Program-made: the position numbers and the translations under genes
NCBI RefSeq assembly: GCF_001649575.2
Contig: NC_051431.1
Location: 9,522,844-9,586,843, forward strand
Length of the DNA: 64,000 nt
Source: Kryptolebias marmoratus
Taxonomy: Eukaryota > Chordata > Actinopteri > Cyprinodontiformes > Rivulidae
Reading direction: 5' to 3'
Notes under the pieces: model-generated
What the model was told of the DNA's origin: nothing
Seen by the model: the letters and a program-made list of their open reading frames with translations, nothing else
Databases searched by the model: none
In this document: positions 12,600 through 24,573 of the stretch, in pieces
How the letters are laid out: each line of letters starts with the position of its first letter
Position numbering within the stretch: position 1 is the first letter of the stretch

Positions 12600-12725
12600 A
12601 AAGATCTGGAGATGTTTTCATGTTGGGGAGGCTGACTCTCAGACCAGTCAGCCAAAGAATACGTCTCAAAGTTCTGCTGTTGGTCCACAGATCACTCCAC
12701 GGTTTGGGTCCAGGCCCGGCTGTCA
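12600..12725 (+). pseudogene. LINE ORF2 C-terminal fragment
   Basis: The + strand translation contains VSQRIRLKVLLLVHRSLHGL, which resembles the 'LPVxxRIxFKxLLLVxKxLxGLxP' stretch near the C-terminus of L2/CR1/Rex1-type non-LTR retrotransposon ORF2 proteins. The match stops where the foldback element starts near 12725. It is a dead fragment; the reverse transcriptase core is absent. Confidence 0.6.
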
Positions 12726-13070
12726 GGATTTGGGTATCTTTGAGTTTACTTTTGTATTAGGCTTTATGTTCCTTGTGTTCCCCAAAGTTTAGTCTGTTTC
12801 CCTTTCTTGTTCTGCTCCCTGTGTTCCTCGTACATCACTCACTCTCCCTCAGTAGTTCTGTCAGTCTGCCTCCACCACCCCACACCTGTTCCTTGTTTGT
12901 AATCGGTCACCTGTGTTCATTTTACAATCAACCCTCCGCCTTTAAAAACCCGGTCATCTTCCTCACTGGTTCGTTGTCGCTCTTATGTACTGTCTGGTGT
13001 TCCTCGCAGCTCTGGACTTAGTTTCTGTTGCTGCCACGTCAGCCTTTTCTTTTTGTTTCTTTATTTAAAA
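12725..13070 (+). mobile_element. Left arm of a foldback element pair
   Basis: This arm is approximately the reverse complement of 13285-13645. Shared words read outward to inward: 'ctgtcaggatttgggtat' / 'atactcaaatcctaacaag'; 'tattaggctttatg' / 'aaaacctaata'; 'ccctcagtagtt' / 'aactactgaggg'; 'cacctgttccttgtt' / 'aacaaggaacaggtg'; 'tgctgccacgtcagcc' / 'ggctgacgtggcagca'. There is no transposase, so it is non-autonomous. The repeat type (internal 'tttattt' and words for GC-rich 30-mers) is familiar from fish genomes, but I cannot name it. Confidence 0.75.
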
Positions 13071-13284
13071 GAAGCTAGTTTTTGTTGGAGCTCTTCGAGT
13101 GTCTTTATCTTGGGTCCAACCACTTAAACCGGACCTCGGCTGGAAGCTGACTAAGAGCTGGTGTGGACCAGGGGAGTCCGGCTGTTATATTAAAACAGAG
13201 CCTGATGAGGAAATATAAACCCAGTGGTGACAGGTTGGGGGAGTTGGTTGAACCCAGAATGCAGGATGACACAAGGAGCTTGAA

Positions 13285-13645
13285 AGAAAATGGATTTATT
13301 AATAAATGATAAAAAAAGGGCTGACGTGGCAGCAGAAACTGAAAACTTACTAACAACAGAGGAACACGAGGAACACGAGGTAAAAAACCCCAGACAGAGC
13401 ATGAACCAGAGAATCAAGGAAGCTGAGGAACAGGTTATAAAGTCTGAGTGGACACAGGTGAGTGATGGTAACAAGGAACAGGTGCAGATGGGCGAGGCAG
13501 GCTGACATGGAAACTACTGAGGGAGTGATGGCACATAGAGCAGACAACACAACACGTGGATCACAAGAATACGAATAAAATTACAGAAATATGAGAGAAA
13601 ATAACAAAACCTAATACAAAGAAGTCAAAATACTCAAATCCTAAC
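13285..13645 (-). mobile_element. Right arm of the foldback element pair
   Basis: Inverted counterpart of 12725-13070, separated by a spacer of about 215 bp (13071-13284). The two arms have diverged by scattered substitutions and short indels, so the insertion is not recent. Open frames in both arms are not genes. The right end abuts a hAT-like MITE at 13649. Confidence 0.75.
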
Positions 13646-13648
13646 AAG

Positions 13649-13847
13649 CAGGGCCTCGAGGGCCACCATCCTGCATGTTTTCCTTGTTTCCCTGCTCCAA
13701 CACACCTGATTCAGTGGTTAAATCACCTCTTCATGTTCTGCAGAAGCCTGTTAATCACCCATTGATTCAAATCAGCTATGTTGGAGCAGAGGAACAAGTA
13801 AAACATGCAGGATAGTGGACCTCGAGGACCAGGATTGGAGACCACTG
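13649..13847. mobile_element. Palindromic hAT-like MITE, copy 1
   Basis: The ends are inverted: 'cctcgagggccac' at the left and 'tggacctcgaggaccagg' at the right, then inner inverted blocks 'tgttggagcag' and 'ctgctccaacacacc'. It ends 'gagaccactg'. It belongs to the same family as 35883-36075. The left terminus lacks the 'tggtgtccaatcctgg' part, so it is internally deleted near its left end. Confidence 0.7.
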
Positions 13848-15500
13848 CTTTAGATGTTTCCTAAACACAAATGGTTAAATGACCAACAGTTCTGACGTTG
13901 GACCCACATGGTAAAGTTTTTAAATCCATCTTACAACCTTTTTTTTCTCTTGTTTATTGTCATTTTAAAATCTGGTTTTGTAAGGATGTTTTTATTCTCT
14001 TTAACCTCTTTAACCCCTCCGAAGGTGCTTTAACTTTATGACAGTAGCTGTTCCTGGGGGGTAAAATTGCACACCTTACATAAAAACAAAAAACTTTTGT
14101 CCACCATAAACTAATCAGTCTTTTAAAGCTATCTCGGACTGAAAAATATATTTATATGTGCATTTCTATGCGAATAATATTTGTAAACTAATATTTCTAA
14201 AACTCCGCCAAGACCCGTTATCACTGATGTCATAATGGGACTGATGACATCATCAGCGTGTGACATCACATGATGGATAAATTGACATGGTTTGAAGCTG
14301 CAGTGACCTCAGGCAACACTGGGGTTGTCTTTCAGCCGACGTGGCTAATTGGTAATAAAATTATTTCTGTTTGTTGGTGAACCATTCATCATCTCTACTT
14401 TTTCCGTTATGTGTCAGACACAAAGGGGGCTGAAAGCAACCGAGAGGGCAACAGCGACTGATTAGAAGACAGACATAGATCAAACCCTGAAGTAAATTAC
14501 AGCTAATGAAATTAAAACATCCTCTCCATCATCCGGTATCGAACAGATTGGCTGTAATGTTGTAATGTCTCCTCTCAGACTTCCTCAGTGTTGCAGCTCA
14601 TTATTCTGCTCACATGAGGAAACAGAGCTATTTTACGTGCTTTTCTTATTCTTGTAAATCACAAATAATTTTCTTTATATTCCTAAAAGCTAAATAATTG
14701 TGCTTTCACACCAAGTATTCGGCTGCATTTGAATCATGGTTTTGTTATCAGATTGATTTTGTCCATTAGCTCGATTAAAAACCTCAATTATGTTTCATAC
14801 TTGTTCCCATTTCTTCGCTTCCCTTTCTTCGGTAACCCACACAGCAAAATGTACATTTTCAAACATCCTGTTCGTGCTTTTCTGCAGAAATCTCCCTGTT
14901 GTTTGCTGGGCCTGCTTTGGTTCAGATACAGCGTCTCAACGGCGGCCGAATGAATTAAGATGAAATGTGGTTAAGAAATATTCACGACACGGAGCTGCCG
15001 GCGAAGCTGCAGGCTCTCAGCGCTGGGAAATGCATGAGTCACGCCACTGTGGAGGTTTTTCTTCCATTTATGACCTTCAGCGGGCACCGGGGCAGCTTGT
15101 AGTCGGCTGAGGGGTCGTGTGATGCCAGACGGTTTCTCCGGAGGCCAAAAACGGTGGATGGCTCCCACCGGGTCAGAGTTAGTTGCTGCCTCAAGGTGAG
15201 AAGCCCCCTTTTAGAGTCTTACTCACAAAGAAACGGCAAAAGATCCACATGTGGACTGACTCAGTGGTGATGTGAAAACAGTCAATGAAGAGGAAGATGA
15301 GCCAGAGGGGGAAACAGTGAATCCAGAATCAATCTGCTCTATTATTTTAAACTCTGAACACCTGATCTGCTTCTCTCAGACCGGATCCCATTTCATTCCT
15401 TTATTATTTGACGTCCAGCCTCTGTGCAGGGCCTTACAGTTTTCAATATGTCTACAGACTGAATCATATTAGACGTAAACATGTAGAATCCATTTTAAAC
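13848..15500. other. Intergenic, no gene seen
   Basis: Unique, AT-rich sequence with no supported exon. A short 'gatgtcataatgggactg' / 'gatgacatcatcagc' stretch (14226-14260) is locally repetitive and CRE-like (TGACATCA), with no further support. Confidence 0.5.
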
Positions 15501-15504
15501 GTGT

Positions 15505-15780
15505 AATGAATAAAGATGGCTCCATTAGCTTCTGTTGTCCAAAACTGAAGCCAAAATGTCTGGTTTATGTTGTATTAGTGGAACCAGAGTCTGTGCACTG
15601 GGGCTGGAGATGGGCGGTGCCAAGAATATGTGGACTGTACCCTTCATACTGAAGTCCCGCCCACACACCCTGCCAGCTCGCTAATTGGCTGTCTTACTGT
15701 CTGTCACAGTTAAACATCACACTTTGAAAAGCTTCAACTAACTAACTAAATATACACTAAAGTATATGTGACCTGTCGTG
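15505..15780 (+). repeat. Family B interspersed repeat
   Basis: It shares words in order with 28490-28740: 'ctccattagc', 'tccaaaactgaag', 'gaagtcccgcccacacaccct', 'gctaattggctgtc' and 'cacagttaaac'. The part 'ggaaccagagtctgtgca' recurs inverted at 35590-35610. It is non-coding and has no name known to me. Confidence 0.6.
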
Positions 15781-15863
15781 GCAAAATGAGTCAGACTGAG
15801 GTCAGGCTGCAGTGCAAAAAAATATGAAAATATTGATTTTTTTTTGCTACAACTGAGGTTAGT

Positions 15864-15960
15864 CAAGTCAAGTCAAATTTATTTATATAGCACTTTTCAT
15901 CAACAAGGCGATTCGAAGTGCTTTACAACATGAGAACACAAAAATACAGCCATTGTGAAA
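15864..15960 (-). mobile_element. LINE 3' tail fragment
   Basis: The block 'caagtcaagtcaaatttatt' (from 15865) and 'tatagcacttttcatcaaca' matches the end of the LINE copy at 42460-42930, in the same orientation. It is the 3' terminus only, as expected of severe 5' truncation. Sequence to about 16330 may belong to the same insertion, but I cannot prove it. Confidence 0.6.
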
Positions 15961-16474
15961 ACACACACAACAATATCTACATTATGAGCTAAGATAATCT
16001 AAATCTAAAACATGAGAAACTAAATAAGGCACAAAAGTACTTATCTAAAACAAGTTATACTAAAGATACTATGAAAACGAGTCCGTAAAGACACCATCAA
16101 TCGATTCCTGTAACTAAAACAGCATAAAATCTTCCTAATCTACCATTAAATCCAAGTTTTCTAACAGGTATGTCTTTAGAAATGATCCGTTTAGTTTTCT
16201 TTAAGATTGAACATTTTTCGTAGCGCTGGGAAATCCCTTCGTATAACGTTTGCCATCTTTGTGAAGCTCGGGGATCCTTGACGACATCGAGTTCTCAAAC
16301 CGGCAGTCTCGTGAACAGGGCTGTTGCCAGGTCTCAACAGACTACATATCAATTTGAAGCTTTTAAGATGGAGAATATTTACATTTTTTTCCCATCACGG
16401 GTCACATTTGTACGTACAGCAGCGAGGTAAGAACTATGTGAATCAATAAAAATCCACACTTGAAGGAGATTTGC

Positions 16475-16488
16475 CTCCTAGGGGGCGC
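16475..16488 (+). promoter_or_regulatory. CTCF-like motif
   Basis: The 14-mer ctcctagggggcgc fits the vertebrate CTCF core CCASYAGRKGGCRS at 12 of 14 positions, + orientation. Motif match only; occupancy is unknown. Confidence 0.3.
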
Positions 16489-16654
16489 TGTTCCTTTGTG
16501 GCTTCAACTTCTCGGTTCCAGTCCAGTGTCTGGTTATAATATGTTTTGATGGTAATATGTGGATATGATCAAATAAATCTGTAACTTTCTTTTATATCGA
16601 AGTGTTTTTCATGTTTTAAAACAACAGTATTTTGTCCGCTGTCGCCTCAGTAAG

Positions 16655-16860
16655 TGTTCTGGATGACTCTCAGCTACTACCACATCACATTTTAGCTCAA
16701 TATCTGTAAAATGGACTGAGTTATGGCAATTTTTGTGTGAGCTAAGATCAATTAGCTGTGGTGGCCATCTTGAATCAGGTTTACTTTAAACGTTAATCAG
16801 CTCTAGATGGAAGTTTCATTAAAAGTCAGACGGGCAATTACACAATCGCCCACCTTCTCG
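16655..16860 (-). repeat. Family A repeat, 5'/middle part
   Basis: Read on the - strand it has 'gattcaagatggccaccac' then 'agctaat', 'ttttacagatattgagct', 'gtggtagtagctgagagtc'. The 3' blocks are missing. Confidence 0.7.
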
Positions 16861-18120
16861 AGGTCTCTGTGTTTTTGTGGGGTAGGGAATGGGATTTATC
16901 CATCATGACCTGACCTTATATAAACTGCTGAAACCTGATGGATGGATGAATAATTGGTGCTTCCAGACAACAAGCAGTTGTCACAGCAGCTGCAGTCTGT
17001 CTCCACTGATGCTCCGGGTTGTGATTTGATGGCAGAAGTATACAATTTGTCCCTCCAGTGTTGCACCTATCTCATGCAGACAAACAATGAATTTTTATTC
17101 ACAAAACGGAAAGAAACGGCACCGGATGATTTAGGTTCTAGCAGCTATTCTCTTCTTTATCTAACGTATTAATAATCCTGATATAAAACTGTTTTACAGA
17201 ATGATTTGTTTTGCACAGCAAAAACGATTTGTTACCCAATTATTCCCCAACCTAATGTCATCTTCCCCCTTTTGCTCGCACATCTGTCCTGGAGGCACCC
17301 AGTTTGTGCAGAATAATTCCTGTAATTTGCAGGCTAATTTGCATTTAGTCTTGCTGGATGCGGCGCAAGCACCCCCCCCAAATAAAACCAACAACATATT
17401 ATGCTGTGAAACTCTGCGAGGGAGAGGTTACCTTCACTTTGTCTCAGCTGTACAAATCAGTTTTATTACCTCAGATTTCCATTGCACTGCAGAGTGTCCT
17501 TGGTGATGCCGCTCTCAACGAATGCGAGGCATGCAACAAGTCCGGGCGAACTCCGCGAAGAATGCGGGGAGGCACGACTCGAAGTGAGGAAAAAAACATT
17601 AACCGGGGTTAAGATAAAAACAGGCACGACCGCAAAGCTGCAAATGCAAATTGCGGCTTTGATTGCAAAATACCTACGAGAGAGTGCTAAACATCAGACG
17701 CTAATGATATGTGAGAGGGGTAAATTTGCTTTAAAGAGTGCTGGTTCATATTCACTTGAGTGTGCTGTTTTGTAGCGAGCGTGTCAGCCTGTCTGTGCCC
17801 CGCAGCCTCCAGGAACACTGGTGACTTTTAATTGGTCTCTGTGTCAGAGAATCAAAATGCAGAGACTGCTCTCAGCCCTTTAATTCTCCACTGGCTTGAT
17901 GAAGTGAAATCTTTAAGAAGTTCAATTTTTCATGAACTCATCAGATGTAAATGAGCCGGGGTAGGAGGAATCAGTCATCCTCCTCTCAGCCAAAAATGGT
18001 CTTTAACAAGATCTAAAACCACTTTCTTGTTAAGAATCATCAGAAAAAAGTGCAAAAACAAAGATTCGTGCAACAAGCTTAAGGGGTAGCTTTAAGCTGA
18101 TTCTGGTGGGTGATAATGTT
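16861..18120. other. Intergenic; possible regulatory block 17560-17910
   Basis: No gene is supported. Open frames at 17201-17775 overlap in several frames without a domain. The stretch 17560-17760 is non-repetitive and holds a perfect POU octamer ATGCAAAT at 17644-17651. 17830-17910 is also unique, with a 'taattgg' homeodomain-type word. Confidence 0.4.
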
Positions 18121-18124
18121 TTTT

Positions 18125-18345
18125 GCAAAATATCCAATGAACCATTAAATGGATTATAATGTACGTCTACAACCAATTAATGTTTGTAGACAGCACAATT
18201 TAAGATGGCTGCCACAGCTAATAAATGGCTACAACTTGGTCAGTTTTAAAGCTATTGAGCTAAAACTTGGCGTGGTAGTAGCTTATAGTCATCCCCGACA
18301 CAGTTTCCGAGCACCTACAGTTTGCTGGAGACGCTGCGATACCAC
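18125..18345 (+). repeat. Family A repeat, middle part
   Basis: It carries 'acaatttaagatggctgcc' (18194-18212), 'acagctaat', 'aacttggtcagttttaaagc' and 'ggcgtggtagtagct', then 'atccccgacacagtttccgagc'. Confidence 0.7.
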
Positions 18346-19375
18346 GCACTATTACTCATAACGTTTTCAAGATTTGACCATAAAGGCTAAAAATCAAGTC
18401 ATTTCTCTTCAGTCATCTTAGTTCAAAACTTTGGCATGAAAGGCGGTAAGTTATATTCATTCCTTCAAGGACCGCTTGCTTGTTATTTTCCTCAAGGTGT
18501 GTGGTTTGGAGATGACTCATAGAAAAAAAAAAGAAAGAAAAGTGAGCGGGGGACGATTTCGGAAGCAGTCATGACTCGGGAAATTTTGACGAAGCTGTGC
18601 ACAACGCATCACTGTTGCTCCGATGCCTCTGAAAATAGAGGTCTCCGAGCTGAACTGGAGAGGATATCAGCTGTCAGGATTCAGAAAACGCCGGGGAGCT
18701 GACCTTTCACCCTTTGTAAGAGGCATGCAGCCAGTCTCGGCAAGAGCACCTTGTTCAGAGGGAGGGAAAGTGCCCGAAGGTCACGAAGGGGGCCTAAGCA
18801 GTTAAAACACGTCTTGTAGCAGACGTACCCTGGGGAAGATTTACCAGTGATAACGTAGCATTCATGAAAATTGTGTTTTGTCACAACATGCCGTTGTAGA
18901 ATTGGACATGGTTTCATGAGAGTCGTAATCACATTTTGCAGCCAAACCAACCAGAGAGACTCAGTGTAAACAGCGACGAACAAAACAAAAAAAGAAATAC
19001 ACGATCAGATTATCAGTCTGACTGCAAACAAAACCCCGGTTTCTCCAAATTATCCTCTGAAAAATTAAACGGAACTGAAAACGGGTTTACAAATAAACAA
19101 AACTAACACGGAATGCCATATACAGCTGTTTCGGGAACAAGGCTTAGAGAATCTGACATCTGCAATAAAAACGTGTGCAATTATTTTTTTAAGATCCCCT
19201 CCAGGCAAGTTTTCAGAACATCTAAAAACAGACGCAGGAAACCAGTTTTTCTAATTTTTTTTTTTTTTTTTCATGGAGAAAATCGTGATCTATAAGTTAA
19301 ATCTGTGGATGTGCACTTAAAGCCATAGTGCAAGTCTTTAGAAAAGGGCTACTGTGGAAAGGTATGCTAGCGAGA

Positions 19376-19575
19376 AGCTAAAAATAGCAAAAGGCTAGCT
19401 AAAAGCTGCAAATTTCAAGCTAATAGCTGAAGTAGCAAAAAGATTGCTAAAATCTAAAAGTTCAAAAAGATAAGATAAATCCTAAAAGTAGCAAAAGGCT
19501 AGCTAAAAGTAGAAGAATAGTAGCTTAAAGTAGCAAAAGGCTGAAGCTAAAGGTAGCAGAACAGTCACAAAAATG
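19376..19575 (+). repeat. 'gctaaaagtagc'-type satellite patch
   Basis: Degenerate tandem units built from 'aaaaggctagctaaaag' and 'taaaagtagc'. It lies upstream of family A 3' sequence (19905-20100), with intervening sequence (19620-19800) that resembles 31650-31830 ('cccctctcctgaatgagctg' against 'cccgtctcctaaatgagctg'). It therefore seems to be an internal array of a long form of family A. Confidence 0.7.
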
Positions 19576-19904
19576 TACAAATAGCATTAAAAAAAAAGAG
19601 CAAGAATGCTGAAGACGATTTCGAAGAAAACAAAGTTTTTGAAGAAACTGAAGAGATAACAATGTATTTCAGTGGGGAAAATATTTGCAAACAAAATTAA
19701 ATCTTTAAAAAAATTATGAAAGATCTGAAACCAAAAAGTCATAGCACCCCTCTCCTGAATGAGCTGAATGTTATATAAGTCTGCAGATGTAGTTGGATCA
19801 CAAAAACTCCAAAACAAAACATGAAAGCAGTGTAGGTGCAGAATTAGCAGGTACACCATAAAATGTTTTGAAAAATTGACGCCAATGGAAAGGTTTATAA
19901 AATC

Positions 19905-20100
19905 GCAGCGATGGCACCATTCCACTTTGGTCTTGGCCTTGCTTTGACCGAGCCGTTAGCTCATCAATCCGGTCAGAAAATCAATTCCATTTTTTCTAAA
20001 CTTTCCCCGTTCAACGAGCTATCTGCAACGGGTAAGATGATGTCTGTTCAGTACCTGTCTACAGAAGCCAGCTTCAAAAGATCAGAACTACCCCTTTAAG
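19905..20100 (+). repeat. Family A repeat, 3' part
   Basis: It starts 'gcgatggcaccattccactt', has 'ggtcttggccttgctttgac' and 'gttagctcatcaatccggtc', then 'gagctatctgcaacgg', a 33-nt gtaaga...cag spacer at 20032-20064, and ends 'ctacccctttaag'. Confidence 0.75.
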
Positions 20101-20559
20101 GTTTCATAACTCCACAGTCCTCCCATTGAAGCCTCTCTGTTTGTGCATTTCTTAAATCTGTGCTGCAAACGAGCACAAAGTGGCGCCGCCGCTCGTCAGC
20201 GGATAACTCTGAAAACTGCCCCCGAGTTTCAAACTCATTTCAGTGAAGGTCAAACATCCAAGTGAAGGAACAATAAGTGAAGCACATGTCTAAAGTTCAC
20301 CTCCCTTTGTACTCCTAAACCTCTGCGTCTGGGGAAAAATTACATTTTAATGCCTCTGGATTATGCTCACATGCCACATTTATTCCAGTCAAAGGAGATC
20401 AACATGCCTTCATGGTACAGAAGCAATAGAATGATAGCTGAAGGGTATTCAAAACATTGGTCTCTGCTGGTGAGGATCAGCGTTAACGTTCTTTCTCGTG
20501 CCTCAAGCCCACGTTGATGTCCTTATAAGTCAAGGAGGAGAGCCTGAGTTGAAGATTTT

Positions 20560-20910
20560 CCAGTGTGATTTGTTGTACCAGGCAGAAGTTTATGAAACCT
20601 AAGCCACATTTTCTGGACACCTTGTATGAATTCTGGCGAGCTTTATATTTCCGAAGAGCGTTTCATTTTCTGCAGTATTTATGCCAAGCAACCGTGTGCG
20701 CCGATTACAGCTGCCGTTTTATTTTCAATATGGCCCGCGAGTTGCCTTCCACTTTTTATTCAAATCTGCAGATGCTCGTTGATGCTGTAAATAAAAGTTT
20801 AATTTGCTGTGTACTTTGTGCATCACGTACTCGTGGTGCGCTCCAGGTGCCACCCTTGCAAGTATCGCCAGCTGTGCAGGCGCACGTCTCACAGCGAATC
20901 TCGATGCACA
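20560..20910. other. Non-repetitive block, possible regulatory element
   Basis: No simple repeats or known transposon. The composition is balanced, and it includes 'tgtaaataaaag' (forkhead-like) and 'caatatggcccgcg'. The open frame at 20565-20915 lacks any recognisable domain. Candidate conserved non-coding element by appearance only. Confidence 0.25.
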
Positions 20911-20915
20911 TCTGA

Positions 20916-22120
20916 AAAAAGACAGCGGCGAACCGAGCCTGAGCCGACTGCTCTCCGGTAAAAAAAAAAAAAAAGCTTTAGTGTTGAGGTAGGGGCCTGG
21001 CGTGGTGCTGCCTAATTTCCCACTAAAACTGAGAAACAGGGAACACACACAGGTGTGGAATGGTGTTTTATGAGTCTGAATAGATGTTGTTTATGTTGAA
21101 ATTGCCAAATTCTTTTTGGCTTCGCCTGTTGAGGCTTGCCTGGGGGGAGGCTTTTACCGGAGGATCCGGTAGATTTGCTGCCCGAGTTTGGCATTTTGTA
21201 GGTTTCTATATTGTGTACAATTCTTTCAGTTTTCATTTTACCCACTAACTTAAACGCTCAATTTGTGCAAACAGTTTTAGTTGTTGTTGTTGTTAATGAT
21301 TTTTTTTATTTGAAGGAAGGGGGCTTGAACAAAAACTGTACTGATTTACCGGAGAGCTTCTATGAAGTTGGGGGGGGGGGTCAACTTGTTACAAACAAAA
21401 GGCTTAATAACATGAATTTTGTTTTGGGTATTCGTGCTTCTTCATAACAATTCTTGGTTAAATGAAGGTAAGGTATTCCCCAGAGGGCTTACTTCTGAAA
21501 TTGTGAACACTGGGAGGACTCTAAAGTGTGATAACAGGGCCCCTCGGGTGCTTTGAAATTACCCCTTTTAAAAATTTGAAATTCATGACTAAAAATATTG
21601 GGAGCATTACTCATTTTGACTAACAGCAAAGGTTCAGGCTAAAAATACCAAGAAGCTTTTGCCTTAGTTCATAGCTACAGTTAGCTTTGAATGGGTGAAA
21701 TGTATTTTATTTATTTATTTGTTTTTACCGGGTTCCTACAGAGACTTGAACGGTCTTAAAAATCATGGAATTTGGTTTTAGTGCTTTAGAGGTTTGGACA
21801 AGTTTGGAAAAAAAAAATCTAAAATTTATAAAAGATTATAATTTACAGATTTGTATTTTCTTTATTAATTGTATGGGACAAAATATAACATTGCATTTAA
21901 AATTTTTGGGCTAAAATTTTGTAAGTAATATAGAAATAAAAATTTAAAAAAAAGTGCTGTATTTAAAAAAACAAACATATTTCATGCAGTTGTAGAAAAA
22001 AGCACTTCATTCTAGTGTTTACAAGTGACAAATGAGCGATGCACCTGCATTCTGGGTAGCTAATTTGGCTGATTTTTTGTGAGCCTTGTTTGCAAAACTG
22101 AATTTTAGGCTGTGTGTTTA
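20916..22120. other. Intergenic, low-complexity and old repeat
   Basis: A-run at 20961-20974, G-run at 21370-21380 and an A/T-rich stretch at 21700-21960. The part 21727-21800 ('gggttcctacagagacttga' then 'aaaatcatggaatttgg') resembles a widespread vertebrate old repeat. No gene. Confidence 0.45.
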
Positions 22121-22121
22121 T

Positions 22122-22230
22122 CACATTACCCACCTCCGCCCACTTTATACCCACCTCCGGCCACATTGTACCCACCTCCGCCCACTTTATACCCACCTCT
22201 GCCCACTTTGTACCCACCTTGGCTCACTTT
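22122..22230. repeat. 21-bp tandem repeat, about 5 units
   Basis: The unit is close to cactttatacccacctccgc plus c; units start at about 22141, 22162, 22183 and 22204. The - strand frame MGTKWAEVGIKWAEVG... is a by-product of the 7-codon period. Confidence 0.92.
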
Positions 22231-24270
22231 AGAAATGAAGACAGGCAGATTTGGACCAGTTTTTTTTTTTATTTATCATGAATGTGGTTTTTATACTCAG
22301 ACATTCAGGCTGTTGTCTCGGGTGCTTTCCGTCAGAGGAGAGCTCCTGTGCAGGTGTTAAAATACACCTCTAACTCTCTAACATTTACTGAAACTAAAGT
22401 GAGAAGGTTTTGGGACGTCGCAACAACTCTGTGACTATTATGAAAGAAAAGTTGTCGCACAGATTTTTATAACGTGTTCAAAGTTCAAGCCACAAAACTG
22501 CTAGTCTCTGCAACTCACGCAAGGAAATTGAGAACCCCCACAGACATTTTGTTTGCCAACAGTTGAAGCTCAGTGAGATACTAACTTTAATTAATAAATC
22601 TCACTAAACCTTGTGTAGTAATTAACTTCTTCGAGATTAATTAGGTTGTTTTTTATTTAATAGAAATCACAGCACAATATTATCTTATCCATAAATCAAA
22701 TTGCAACCAATTATAACAATTAGGAACAAACTGTAATTCTCATTCATATAATAAGAAACACATCTTTTACATTGCAATTATACCTCTCTATATGTTGACA
22801 CAACAGTGAACCACAAGTTATTTCCAATGATAGCACCTAGTGTGCTTTATAGATGTATAATTAGAGATTATTAGCAGTAGGCTATGTTACATGTATATCA
22901 TAAGTTAGTCCAGCTCTAAAACACATGCAGCTTTTTATATTTGGCTATAAACAGGAACACAATTTTACCAAAACCATCATCACTTTGTAGTGAAGACTTT
23001 ATCCTTGGTAATACGACCGATGGGTCACTGTACACAAATTTTAGTAAATTTCTAAATCAAAACTAATTAAAAACAATCAACAGAAAACTTTTAAGTTGAA
23101 GTCTAGCACAGTTTGTCATCTCCGAATGGAAAATGTGTGAAAATCCTGTTTGAAGTGTTGCAGTTCTTCAGATAACATGTTTCTTTGTGAACATAAAAGA
23201 AACCAAAACGCTGAATGTTGAAGGCAAAGTTCGACATTCTGAGACATACTTCTTTGCTTTTATCTGCCCAAAGCTTAAGAGTTGAAGATTTCTTGTTATT
23301 TACTTTCAAAAGATGACATGAAATCTCATCAAGACGAGCAAATGGAAAAAAATATGTACATGAAATATTTAAGGACCTGTTTTAAACTGATTAAATTTTA
23401 ATACTTTATTTAGGACTTTGGGTTGAAAAAAAAAAAAATTAAAGCAGATCTCTCCCGTAAGCAAAACCACTGCGAAGATATTTTAAGAGTCTGTGCTGCA
23501 AAACCAAGAAGTAATCATGTGTAAACACATCGCACTAATTCAACAGAATTTATTATCAGTAAATTGACAAGCAGCTTCATATTAAGGACTGCCTCTGGTA
23601 CTCTGGTAAAAAAATAACACATTGGAAATCACAGAAAGCAGAGAGGTGCACACAGGTGTTTTCAGGTCATTGTAAAGTCCAGGTATTAGTCCAGATTAAT
23701 GATTTGTTGTCCTCGATGCAGTTGCCAAGGCTGCCGGAAGATGAATAAAATGTGATTTATTTCTGCAGGAAATGGACAACAGGACACACAAAGATTTAAA
23801 GAGGCTGTCTAATTAGAGGTGGAGATAGGCAATCCCTCTCATTATCAGTCCATACAGACACCCAACGAGAAAACAGGGTTGACAAGGTTGAGTAATTGCA
23901 TTACCCCAGTATCTCCACCGTGCACGGCAGCAGAGCGCAGTAGGAGTGCCAATTCCTCACATGAGCAGGAAGCAAACGGCTTCGATATGTTCAACAAAAA
24001 GACGCAGATACAGAGCATCAATAATATCGGCCATTTATTGTAACCTGTAGTCAGTTTCCTTTATAGTTCTTAGACAAGTTTGGACCACTGCGTCCCTGTG
24101 TCTGAAACGGACGAGTTCAAGGCTTTGTCTTTGGTAATGAGGTCGTTGCTCTGGTCTGTCGTGGTAAAAATGTATTTGAGGCTTTCAGTAAGGATCCTTC
24201 TGGTTGCTGCCCTTGGTGGTGCTTTCGGCATGTCCTGGGCCAAAATCCAGAGTAAGATTCAGAACTTGCT
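22231..24270. other. Intergenic, AT-rich, no gene seen
   Basis: Long AT-rich unique sequence. No open frame with a domain, no splice-bounded exon and no RNA gene found. Confidence 0.5.
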
Positions 24271-24274
24271 GAGA

Positions 24275-24430
24275 GAATTATAAATCCTCTCAGGCCTGGG
24301 AGCACCTCGAAATCCCCCAGGAGGACCTGGACAGGAGGACCTGGACAGGAGGACCTGGACAGGAGGACCTGGCCTTTGCCAACCATCCTAATCAATTGAA
24401 AATGGCTGGCTGGTTGGATGGCTGGTTTTT
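24275..24430 (+). mobile_element. Probable LINE 3' end (Rex3/RTE-like)
   Basis: The text 'ctctcaggcctgggagcacc', 'tcgaaatcccccaggagg' followed by 'acctgg' repeats and a 'gatgg'-type end resembles the 3' end of a common fish LINE whose tail is GATG-rich, as in Rex3. It is degenerate and short. Confidence 0.4.
24318..24372. repeat. 14-bp tandem repeat, four units
   Basis: Unit caggaggacctgga, units at 24318, 24332, 24346 and 24360. It lies inside the LINE tail fragment, so it is a local expansion of element sequence. Confidence 0.93.
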
Positions 24431-24573
24431 GCTCTTCTGTTTGTCCATAACAGTTTTCTTGGGAGCATTGAGACATTAAGATGTTTGTCCTTAAACTCAT
24501 ACAGTATAAGTAAAATTATTACTATTTTATGTGGTTACATTTACTCCAAAAAAAAAAAAGCATACTTGAAATT

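Noticed and set aside
21963..22217. - strand frame with a KWAEVG repeat, resembling a repeat protein
   Set aside because: A by-product of a non-coding 21-bp tandem repeat; no start context or flanking coding signal.
24080..24283. 67-codon + strand frame with a hydrophobic stretch
   Set aside because: It leads directly into a LINE 3' tail and has no signal-peptide or splice context.
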